Shown one piece after another: positions 33,171 to 39,923 of a stretch of DNA of 64,000 nucleotides (its first letter is position 1; every line of letters starts with the position of its first letter). Both the position numbers and the translations under genes were made by a program. The stretch lies in assembly GCF_024169515.1 (NCBI RefSeq), contig NZ_JAMKCQ010000001.1, positions 4,092,001-4,156,000 of the forward strand, written 5' to 3'. The DNA is from Erwinia aphidicola. GTDB lineage: Bacteria; Pseudomonadota; Gammaproteobacteria; Enterobacterales; Enterobacteriaceae. The notes beneath the pieces were generated by a model. That model ran no database searches, had not been told where the DNA came from, and saw only the letters and a list, made by a program, of their open reading frames with translations.

Positions 33171-33653
33171 TTAAGCCTCTTTCAATGCACTGAATTTAGC
33201 AGGACTGAATAAATCTTTGCTGAGTATGTCGATGATTAAATCGCGGGGAAAGATAGTTTCGTTAGTATCTTTAAGCTCTTCTAATGTCCACCAGTGATGC
33301 TTTTTAATGACTTGCTTTTCATTTTCACTCCATCCTGAGTCGTCCATATCACGCTTTTCAGCATGGATTATAAAAAAACTCTCTTCCGCAAGAACGGTCT
33401 CCCCATCAGGCAGCTGCATAGGGAAAGTTCGGGATGCTACCACCGCGCCGACGGAATCTCTTTTTAATCCGGTCTCTTCCTGCAACTCCCTTAGCGCTGC
33501 CTCTTCGAAGGATTCATTATGTTCAAGCCCACCGCCAGGCGTCGCCCAGTAGGACATGCCGCTTAATGCGTCATTTTTATGGGAAAAATTAAACAGCAAA
33601 ACATTTTTTTCAGGTGAAAGAATAATTAACCGGGATGATTGGCGAGTACGCAT
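33171..33653 (-). CDS. Nudix hydrolase, located inside the IS ends
   Basis: This 160-residue protein has a complete Nudix box (GGGLEHNESFEEAALRELQEETGL, fitting GX5EX7REUXEEXGU), followed by a variable substrate loop and a C-terminal WWTLEELKDT motif. It would hydrolyse a nucleoside-diphosphate-linked compound; the substrate is unknown. AAGGAAG precedes the ATG at 33653; a longer reading to 33698 would enter the transposase remnant. The gene lies between the left terminal repeat of the IS and the transposase relic, within the target-site duplication. Its base composition is more AT-rich than that of most neighbours, which fits transfer with the element. Confidence 0.88.
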   Translation of the reverse strand: MRTRQSSRLIILSPEKNVLLFNFSHKNDALSGMSYWATPGGGLEHNESFEEAALRELQEETGLKRDSVGAVVASRTFPMQLPDGETVLAEESFFIIHAEKRDMDDSGWSENEKQVIKKHHWWTLEELKDTNETIFPRDLIIDILSKDLFSPAKFSALKEA

Positions 33654-33673
33654 AACGCTTCCTTCTGATGCAG

Positions 33674-34486
33674 TTAAAACTGATTTCCGTTTCGCCATTC
33701 AACCATAAACAGCCGCCTAGATCGTTCAGAACGATCCCTTAAATTTCTTGAGGCTATGGCGTTCCAGAAGCTTCTCGCGGCTAATGTAGGGCCGAAATCG
33801 CTGTAGCTTTCGCTGATGTTCAGGAGTTTAGCGGCACGCGACTGCGTCAAACTTTTGTTGTTAATACGAAAAATGCTGGCTTTGTCGCTGTAGAATGCCA
33901 GCGGCTTACCGTGCTGCTCCAGATAGCCGCGCGTGGCGTCAAAATAGGTGAACGTGGACTCAGACTTTACGAAGTGGAGCTGCATCAGGCGACTGGTCGC
34001 GTCATCAACGTAGACCAGCAGCGTGCAGGCCGGTCCGCGTTCCTCAAACCAGCGGTGATCGCAGCCGTCGATCTGTATCAGCTCGCCAACGCAGGCGCGA
34101 CGATACCGCGGCTGCTGGATCCTCGGCGCACGCATTTTCCGGGGGATCCAGAGTCCGGCTCGTACCATCAGCTGACGCACGGTCTCTTTAGCCAGCACAA
34201 CGTCATGGAGTTCGGCCAGCTTCTCGCAGGCGAGCGTCGGACCAAAGTCGGCGTAGTTATCGCGGATGATGCCCAGAGCAAGTTCAGCAAGGCCAGGCAG
34301 AAGCTGGCGATTACTACGCAATCCACGGCGGCGGTTCACCAGTGCCAGTGGCCCGGACTCGCGATAACGCGCAAGCAGACGCCGGCAGTGACGATCCGTC
34401 AGGCCAAGTCGTTGTGATGCAAGCGAAGTAGTGAGCCTGCCATCAATGACATCCTGCAGGATCTTGAGGCGGTTAACTTCATTCAT
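33674..34486 (-). pseudogene. Chimeric, truncated ISNCY-family transposase
   Basis: From MNEVNRLKILQDVIDG at 34486 the frame gives a normal ISNCY N-terminus: helix-turn-helix (SLASQRLGLTDRHCRRLLARYR), the GPTLACEKLAELHDV linker and the start of an rve-type catalytic core (IDGCDHRWFEERGP, LVYVDDATSRLM, YSDKASIFRINNK). It then breaks near 33853 and continues with pieces of a second, related transposase: LTQSRAAKLLNISE, another deletion near 33805, then YSDFGPTLA. One base shift later REKLLERHSLK can be read in another frame. The rest of the catalytic core and the C-terminus are missing. A complete family member would be over 400 residues. No transposition activity is expected. Confidence 0.85.
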
Positions 34487-34614
34487 CGTAAAGCACTCCG
34501 AACCGTAAGCCGTCATTAGTTGCGTCCTCAGCCGAGAAACCCTGGAAAAGGACGATAAAGCGGACATCTCAATATAGCCAGAGGCGGACATCTTAATTTA
34601 GCCACTACACCATC

Positions 34615-34642
34615 GGTGCGCATAATGTATATTATGTTAAAT
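34615..34642 (+). other. dif: Chromosome dimer resolution site dif
   Basis: The 28 bases read as XerC arm GGTGCGCATAA, centre TGTATA and XerD arm TTATGTTAAAT. They match the E. coli dif site at all positions as I recall it. XerC and XerD recombine sister chromosomes here under FtsK control during division. The XerC arm lies 5 bp (CCATC) from the right end of the ISNCY-type element. A Ter-like site lies 1.4 kb downstream. This fixes the window at the replication terminus. Confidence 0.96.
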
Positions 34643-34720
34643 AAGATATCAGGTAGTCAATCCGTCAGGGCTTCCTGACCAGCCTCATTGCCCTGCTCTT
34701 ACCAATGTCAATTCAGGCAG

Positions 34721-34777
34721 CGCTACGTGAATTCTACAAAATTGTGTGGGCTCTCCCACGCCAGAATTTACGTAGCG
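34721..34777. repeat. Palindromic element, copy 1 (CGCTACGT type)
   Basis: CGCTACGTGAATTCT (34721-34735) pairs with AGAATTTACGTAGCG (34763-34777) with one mismatch. Inside it a second stem, GTGGG and CCCAC, gives a branched structure of 57 bp. A related element occurs at 35875-35930. Together they bracket the VOC gene and the acetyltransferase gene. It has no coding capacity and could be a small non-autonomous repeat (MITE/REP-like). Confidence 0.75.
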
Positions 34778-34860
34778 TTGCCTGTAAAACGCACTCACGA
34801 ACAACTGCCACCTTTTGCCTGTGTCATGATGCAGTCACTCATCACCCACAGGAACGGCTC

Positions 34861-35307
34861 ATGTCAGACAATGATGTTGGATTTAGCCATCTGGCTTTAC
34901 AGGTTAAAGACCTGTCGAAAAGCGTCGAATTTTATCAACGTTACGCGGGCATGCAGATTATTCATCAGCGTGAACCCGGGCTTGCTGAAGCACAAAAAGT
35001 GGCGTGGCTGTCTGACCTGACGCGGCCGTTCGCGCTGGTGCTGGTGCAGTCAGAAATCAGTAATGACACACCGCTGGGACCCTTCGGTCATATTGGCGTG
35101 GCCTGCGGTAGCCGCGAGGAGATTGATGCCAAGGTCAAACTGGCTGAGCAGGAAGGCGTTTTGCGCCGTGCAGCGCAGCAATCTGCTGCACCGGTTGGCT
35201 ACTGGGCCTTTTTTGCGGATCCTGATGGCAATACGCTGGAGCTGTCATATGGCCAGCAGATCGGCATGGAAGTTATCACCGCGCGCCTGTCGTCATCGAC
35301 CGGCTAA
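34861..35307 (+). CDS. VOC-family (glyoxalase/dioxygenase fold) protein
   Basis: This 148-residue protein has the vicinal-oxygen-chelate layout: an N-terminal metal-ligand motif FSHLALQVKDLSKSVEFYQRYAGM, a second ligand block FGHIGVACGSREEIDAKV and the C-terminal ADPDGNTLELSYG. It may be a glyoxalase, dioxygenase or antibiotic-binding protein; the sequence does not decide. The start at 34861 follows a GGAACGG stretch. It is separated from dif by ~220 bp and overlaps the convergent acetyltransferase stop by 4 bases. Confidence 0.82.
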   Translation: MSDNDVGFSHLALQVKDLSKSVEFYQRYAGMQIIHQREPGLAEAQKVAWLSDLTRPFALVLVQSEISNDTPLGPFGHIGVACGSREEIDAKVKLAEQEGVLRRAAQQSAAPVGYWAFFADPDGNTLELSYGQQIGMEVITARLSSSTG

Positions 35308-35777
35308 AGCAGTGATTTACTCATGCGGTAGTTGATAAAGTTCTGGCCGCGCACCTGCACCTGTTGTGCTGCGAGCAGCTGGTACCCTCGCCTGCTAAAA
35401 AATGGCTTAGCCGTGATGCTGGCCTCGGTAAATATCACCGGCAACGCCATGGCAATAACGGCGTGCTCCAGTTTTTCCAACAGCGCGCTGGCCACGCCGG
35501 TGCGCAGATACTCCGGATGGGTGAACATCAGATCGAGATGACCATCAAACTCCACGTTGCCAAAACCCACTAACTTATCCTCGATGCTGGCAACCCAGCA
35601 GTGACTGTTGAGCAGCCGCTTTTGCCAGGAATCACGATCGGCCTGTGCCCAGGCTGCAATCTGTGCAGGATTATAATCGTGTGAGGCTGTCTCGCGCACA
35701 GCGCGTTCAAACACCATAATAACCCCTCCGAGGTCAGAATATTGGTACGACCTCAGCTTAAATGTCTGACTATGCAC
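35304..35777 (-). CDS. GNAT-family acetyltransferase, YafP-like
   Basis: This 157-residue protein has RAVRETASHDYNPAQIAAWAQ, the acetyl-CoA-binding block LMFTHPEYLRTGVASALLEKLE and the C-terminal ASITAKPFFSRRGYQL. It resembles E. coli YafP, which has been linked to detoxification of nitro-aromatic compounds. A GTG start at 35777 is chosen because AAGGAG lies nine bases upstream and it gives the family's N-terminal length; a TTG at 35807 and an ATG at 35717 are alternatives. Confidence 0.78.
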   Translation of the reverse strand: MHSQTFKLRSYQYSDLGGVIMVFERAVRETASHDYNPAQIAAWAQADRDSWQKRLLNSHCWVASIEDKLVGFGNVEFDGHLDLMFTHPEYLRTGVASALLEKLEHAVIAMALPVIFTEASITAKPFFSRRGYQLLAAQQVQVRGQNFINYRMSKSLL

Positions 35778-35874
35778 TATTCCCCACTCCTTATCTATTT
35801 GAAGCAAAAGAGGATCATCGACACTCTGTCACTTCCTATCCTATTGAATATAAATTAAAATATAACTCAGATCG

Positions 35875-35930
35875 CGCTACGTGAATTCTGATGTTTTTGC
35901 AGTACTGTGATACAGGAAGATTGACGTAGC
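35875..35930. repeat. Palindromic element, copy 2 (CGCTACGT type)
   Basis: CGCTACGTGAATTCT at 35875-35889 is identical to the first arm of copy 1. The partner arm here is the shorter and degenerate ATTGACGTAGC (35920-35930), and the interior differs. It lies between the acetyltransferase start and the Ter-like site. Confidence 0.6.
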
Positions 35931-36007
35931 ACCGTTAAAAATCTCCTCCTGGCAGGCCTGCAGCTTTAATGATAGCGCGGTAGTCACAGATGACATTCTG
36001 ATAGTTA

Positions 36008-36030
36008 TATCCGTACGTTGTAACTAAAGT
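36008..36030 (+). other. Ter-like Tus-binding replication fork barrier
   Basis: The 23 bases match E. coli TerB at 19 positions as I recall it, including the whole block GTTGTAACTAAAGT (36017-36030) and the conserved G of the non-permissive end (36013). A T-to-C change lies at 36016. Read on the plus strand, the non-permissive face points toward lower coordinates. It would therefore arrest a fork moving rightward after passing dif, as expected for a fork trap. The tus gene is not in this window. Confidence 0.75.
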
Positions 36031-36036
36031 ACCACA

Positions 36037-36687
36037 TTATCGATGATTTAAATGCCGCGACAGCCGATCGCCGCACAGCTGTAATACCGTGACCAGCGCC
36101 ACCAGCACGACTATCACCGTGAGCATCACCTGCGAGTCAAAACGCTGATAGCCGTAGCGGTAAGCAATATCCCCCAGCCCGCCCGCACCAATCGCGCCCG
36201 CCATTGCCGAAGCATTAATCATGGTGACCAGCGTAATGGTAAATCCGCTGACAATCCCCGGGCGCGCCTCTGCCAGCAGCACATGCCAGATGATATGCCG
36301 CCGATGGAAGCCCATCGCCTGCGCCGCCTCCACCAACCCTTTATCCACCTCGCGCAGGCTCACCTCGGCAATACGCGCAAAGAACGGCGTTGCAGCCAGC
36401 GTCAGTGGGACCACGGCTGCCCACACGCCATAGGAGGTACCCACCACCAGTCGGGTAAAGGGGATCAGCGCAACCATCAGGATCAGAAATGGCACCGAGC
36501 GGAACAGGTTGACGACCCAGCCCAACAGGCGATTAATCAGCGGATTGGCGAAGAGATTATTGCGATCGGTAATCACTAATATCACCGCCAGCGGCAATCC
36601 CAACAGCAGCGCGGCCAACGAGGAGGCTCCGACCATCATCAGCGTATCGAGCAGCCCCTGCCATAAACGTTCAAGCTGGAGTGACAT
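36037..36687 (-). CDS. ABC transporter permease, MetI-like
   Basis: This 216-residue membrane protein of the methionine-uptake permease class has about five hydrophobic segments and the coupling motif DKGLVEAAQAMGFHRRHIIWHVLLAEARPGI. The start at 36687 (MSLQLERLWQGLLDTLMM) fits the family; it overlaps the ATPase gene by 17 bases. It is the last gene of an operon that also encodes a flavin monooxygenase and two SfnB-like oxidoreductases. The cargo is therefore probably an organosulfur compound rather than methionine itself. Confidence 0.87.
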   Translation of the reverse strand: MSLQLERLWQGLLDTLMMVGASSLAALLLGLPLAVILVITDRNNLFANPLINRLLGWVVNLFRSVPFLILMVALIPFTRLVVGTSYGVWAAVVPLTLAATPFFARIAEVSLREVDKGLVEAAQAMGFHRRHIIWHVLLAEARPGIVSGFTITLVTMINASAMAGAIGAGGLGDIAYRYGYQRFDSQVMLTVIVVLVALVTVLQLCGDRLSRHLNHR

Positions 36688-37750
36688 AGCCCAGCACCTC
36701 CACGCGGTTAGCCAGCGTCTGCGGAATGCTGGCAGGATTAAACGGCAGCGGCTGTCTGGCCGCCTGCAATACGATATGGCCAATCTGTCGGCCCTGCACC
36801 CACTCCAGCGAACTCTGTATCAGGATAACCTCCTCACCCAGTAGCCCGAGCTGCGGCACCGCCCCCTGACCGGTATAGCTCAGGCGCAGCAGCGGCTGGT
36901 CACTCTGCGTCTGGGGAGCGCGATGCAGGTGCGCCAGCAGCGCTTCCGGCAGACCGCTATGCTGAGGATTGAGCAGGATGCGGGTGGTCGGCTGTTGCGG
37001 ATCGCCATACACCGCCCACACCGGGCCCTGCTCTATCACCTTGCCCTGCTCCAGTACCGCCACCTGGTCGCACAGATCGTGGATCACATTCATCTCATGG
37101 GTAATAAGCACGATGGTGATGCCCTGCCGCTGATTAATCTCGCGCAGCAACGCCAGAATCGAGGCGGTAGTCTCCGGGTCAAGTGCCGAGGTGGCTTCAT
37201 CGCACAGCAGCAGCTGCGGCTGATGCACCAGCGCCCGGGCAATCCCTACCCGCTGCTTCTGCCCGCCGGAAAGCTGCGCTGGCCAGGCGTGCTGGCGTTC
37301 TTCCAGCCCGACCAGCGCCAGCAGCTCATCAACCCGCTTTTTGCGCAGCGGTGGAGAAACGCCCGCCACCTTCAGCGGTAGCTCGATGTTCTCACGCACG
37401 CTTTTCGCCGACAGCAGGTTGAAGTGCTGGAATATCATGCCGGTGCCGCGCCGCCATTCAACCAGCTCACGCTGAGTCAGGCGGTTAATATCGACACCAT
37501 CCACCACCACGCGCCCCGCCGTGGGCGTTTCCAGCCGGTTAAGACAGCGGATCAGCGAGGACTTGCCCGCGCCGCTGCGCCCGATAATACCGTAGATAGC
37601 CCCGCGCGGAATCGTCAAGTTGATATCGTGCAGCGCATCCAGCTGCTGGCCGGAATAGCGTTTTACCAGCCCCTGAATCGCCACATGCGTCGAGCCATCC
37701 GGGCTTACAGCATCAGCTTCTGTAAGCTCATCCCACGTCATCGTCGCCAT
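36671..37750 (-). CDS. ABC transporter ATP-binding protein, MetN-like with NIL domain
   Basis: This 359-residue ATPase has Walker A GRSGAGKSS, signature LSGGQKQRVG, Walker B LLCDEATSALD and the His switch ITHEMNVI. A C-terminal NIL domain occupies about residues 275-355 (LLRLSYTGQGAVPQLGLL). In MetN the NIL domain binds methionine and inhibits uptake; a similar ligand check may operate here. It begins two bases after the substrate-binding protein stop. Confidence 0.9.
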   Translation of the reverse strand: MATMTWDELTEADAVSPDGSTHVAIQGLVKRYSGQQLDALHDINLTIPRGAIYGIIGRSGAGKSSLIRCLNRLETPTAGRVVVDGVDINRLTQRELVEWRRGTGMIFQHFNLLSAKSVRENIELPLKVAGVSPPLRKKRVDELLALVGLEERQHAWPAQLSGGQKQRVGIARALVHQPQLLLCDEATSALDPETTASILALLREINQRQGITIVLITHEMNVIHDLCDQVAVLEQGKVIEQGPVWAVYGDPQQPTTRILLNPQHSGLPEALLAHLHRAPQTQSDQPLLRLSYTGQGAVPQLGLLGEEVILIQSSLEWVQGRQIGHIVLQAARQPLPFNPASIPQTLANRVEVLGYVTPA

Positions 37751-37752
37751 AC

Positions 37753-38547
37753 TTACTGCTGCCAGCCAGGCTGATAGAGCTTGCCGTAAAACTTATCGAG
37801 GCTGGCGCGCACCACCGGGGAGTGCTGATAGATATCAACAAACTTCTTCAGGCGCGGATCGTCCTGGTGCCCGTCGCGGATGACAAACTGAATCACATAT
37901 TCCGGGTGCTCCAGCCCGTCAAACAACAGCGCGTTATTCGGGTCAATCACGCCGGAGGCGCGCAGATAGTGCGGATAGCCCTGTGCGAGGTCAACCTCCT
38001 CCAGCGAGCGCGACAGCTGCACCGCTTCCACTTCAATAATCTTCAGGTGCTTCGGGTTAGCCACAATATCGTCAACGGTAGACTTCAGCCCCGCGCCGGG
38101 CTTAAGGGTTATCAGCTTCGCCTTTTGCAGCAGCAGCAGGCCGCGCCCGCCGTTGATGGGGTCATTGGCAATCGCCACCGTGCCGCCGTCGGGGATCTGA
38201 TCGAGGCTGCTGTGCTTTTTCGAGTACAGGCCGACATTATTAATAATCGCCGGGGCGTACTTCACCAGATGAAAGCCGCCCTGCTGATTGGCGTTATCAA
38301 GAAACGGCTGATGCTGGAACAGGTTAACGTCGATATCGCCGTTTTCGACGCTGACGTTAGGCGCCGTCCAGTCGCTGAACTCAATCAGTTCCACCGCCAG
38401 CCCCTGTTTCTTTGCCTCTGCCACGGCGGTTTCCAGTGGCGGTGCGAAGGCCGAGGTGGTGCCGACTTTGAGCGGCCCGCTGTAATCGGCCGCCAGCGCA
38501 TTTCCGCTGAGCAGCGCGGTCAGTAACAGTGTTTTAATTATTTTCAT
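37753..38547 (-). CDS. NlpA/MetQ-family periplasmic binding protein without lipobox
   Basis: This 264-residue protein has a cleavable signal peptide (MKIIKTLLLTALLSGNALA) and a MetQ-type mature domain (LKVGTTSAFAPPLETAVAEA, FQHQPFLDNANQQGGFHLV, AIANDPINGGRGLLLLQKAKLI). MetQ itself is a lipoprotein, but no cysteine follows this signal, so this binding protein is probably soluble in the periplasm. The start at 38547 has GGGGG just upstream; a longer reading to 38580 lacks support. It pairs with the adjacent MetN/MetI-like proteins. Confidence 0.87.
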   Translation of the reverse strand: MKIIKTLLLTALLSGNALAADYSGPLKVGTTSAFAPPLETAVAEAKKQGLAVELIEFSDWTAPNVSVENGDIDVNLFQHQPFLDNANQQGGFHLVKYAPAIINNVGLYSKKHSSLDQIPDGGTVAIANDPINGGRGLLLLQKAKLITLKPGAGLKSTVDDIVANPKHLKIIEVEAVQLSRSLEEVDLAQGYPHYLRASGVIDPNNALLFDGLEHPEYVIQFVIRDGHQDDPRLKKFVDIYQHSPVVRASLDKFYGKLYQPGWQQ

Positions 38548-38576
38548 GATGCCCCCTTTTTTTATGTCCCAGATGT

Positions 38577-39923
38577 TCAAAGATCGCGACGCCAGCGGGC
38601 GGCCGAATGGCGCAGCGGCAGGCGGTCGTGGTTGAAGAGTTTGTGGCGCAGCGTGCCGGGCTGATAGGCGGTTTTATAACGCCCGCGCTGCTGAAGTTCC
38701 GGTATAACCAGTTCGATGAAATCGATATAGCTCTGCGGATTGACGATGCGCGTCAGGTTAAAGCCGTCGATATCTGCCTCATCCAGCCAGTGAATAAGCT
38801 GGTCGGCCACCTGCGACGGGCTGCCAACAATCAGCGGATAGCGGCCACCGAGGGCGTGCTGCTCCAGCAGCCGCCGCCGTGTCCAGCCGCTGAAGGTTTT
38901 GCTGACCGACTCGATGGCGCGCCCGGAGCCGCTGTCGATCGGTTCATCCAGCCCGAAGCGGGCGAGATCGATGCCGATAGAGCTGGAGAAGTGGGCAATC
39001 CCCGCTTCCGGGCTGGCATAGCGCAGGTACTCCTGATGCTTCTCCTGCGCCTCCTTTTCCGTGGGCGCGACAATCACCGACACGCCCATAAACACCTTCA
39101 AATCACCCGGTTCACGCCCGGCATCGCGCGCCGCGCGGCGCAGCGTGTCCACCTGGGTGCGCATCGCCTGCGGAGTGCTGCCGTTAACAAAGCTACACTC
39201 CGCGTGGCGGGCGGCAAACTGCACGCCGCGTGCCGAACTCCCGGCCTGAAACAGCAGCGGCGTGCGCTGCGGTGACGGGGAGCTGAGATGGTACCCCTCC
39301 AGCTGGTAATACTTACCGTGATGGCGCACCGGATGAATTTTTGCCGCATCGGCGTAGCGGCGCTGCTGGCGGTCGGCGAGCACTGCACCCTCTTGCCAGC
39401 TGCCCTCCCACAGCTGGTAGCTGACGTCGAGAAACTCGTCCGCCTGGTCGTAGCGCTCGTCGTGGCCAAGCAGCTGCGGCTGCCCCATCGCCCGCGCGGC
39501 GCTGTCGAGATAACCGGTAACAATGTTCCAGCCCACGCGGCCATTAGTGAGATGGTCGAGGGTGGAAAAACGGCGGGCAAACGGGTATGGCGCCTCGTAG
39601 CTCAGGTTGGCGGTCAGCCCGAAGCCGAGGTGCTCGGTGACGCTGGCCATCGCCGACACCAGCATCAGCGGATCGTTAACCGGCAGCTGCACCGACTCGC
39701 TGGCGGTCAGCGCAATCCCCTGCTGATAGACGTCATACACGCCGAGAATATCGGCAATAAACAGCCCGTCAAACAGGCCGCGCTCCAGGGTACGCGCCAG
39801 GTCCAGCCAGTAGCGTAAGTCGTTAAACTCGGTGGAGCGGTCAAGCGGATGGGTCCACATGCCGTGATGGATATGCCCGACGCAGTTCATATTGAAGGCG
39901 TTAAGCAGGATTTTTTTGCTCAC
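38577..39923 (-). CDS. NtaA/DszA-type FMN-dependent monooxygenase
   Basis: This 448-residue bacterial luciferase-like (LLM class) monooxygenase of the NtaA/SnaA/DszA group is recognised from MNCVGHIHHGMWTHP, LDHLTNGRVGWNIVTGYLDSAARAMG, YDQADEFLDVSYQLWEGSW and QAGSSARGVQFAARHAE. Such enzymes use FMNH2 supplied by a separate reductase to oxygenate sulfones, dialkyl sulfides or aminopolycarboxylates. The start is GTG with GGGGG upstream and overlaps the preceding gene by 4 bases (GTGA). No flavin reductase gene lies in this operon. Confidence 0.9.
   Translation of the reverse strand: MSKKILLNAFNMNCVGHIHHGMWTHPLDRSTEFNDLRYWLDLARTLERGLFDGLFIADILGVYDVYQQGIALTASESVQLPVNDPLMLVSAMASVTEHLGFGLTANLSYEAPYPFARRFSTLDHLTNGRVGWNIVTGYLDSAARAMGQPQLLGHDERYDQADEFLDVSYQLWEGSWQEGAVLADRQQRRYADAAKIHPVRHHGKYYQLEGYHLSSPSPQRTPLLFQAGSSARGVQFAARHAECSFVNGSTPQAMRTQVDTLRRAARDAGREPGDLKVFMGVSVIVAPTEKEAQEKHQEYLRYASPEAGIAHFSSSIGIDLARFGLDEPIDSGSGRAIESVSKTFSGWTRRRLLEQHALGGRYPLIVGSPSQVADQLIHWLDEADIDGFNLTRIVNPQSYIDFIELVIPELQQRGRYKTAYQPGTLRHKLFNHDRLPLRHSAARWRRDL

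Larger units (their letters stand above)
33084..34609 (-). mobile_element. Decayed ISNCY/IS1202-type insertion sequence ending 5 bp from dif
   Basis: Terminal inverted repeats are visible. The left end begins TGTCAAAGCTAAGTTCAGATG at 33084. The right end, read on the minus strand from 34609, begins TGTAGTGGCTAAATTAAG. Both ends carry a second internal copy of the AAxATGTCCGC motif (33124-33134 at the left; around 34560-34572 at the right). The element is bracketed by the 5-bp direct repeat CCATC (33079-33083 and 34610-34614), a target-site duplication, and the right copy touches dif. Inside are a truncated, chimeric transposase and a Nudix gene. The IS is no longer autonomous. Confidence 0.85.

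Noticed and set aside
33720-33736. 17-bp palindrome GATCGTTCAGAACGATC in the IS remnant
   Set aside because: Its arms are perfect, but it lies within transposase-derived sequence and has no clear role; probably incidental or part of the second IS fragment.
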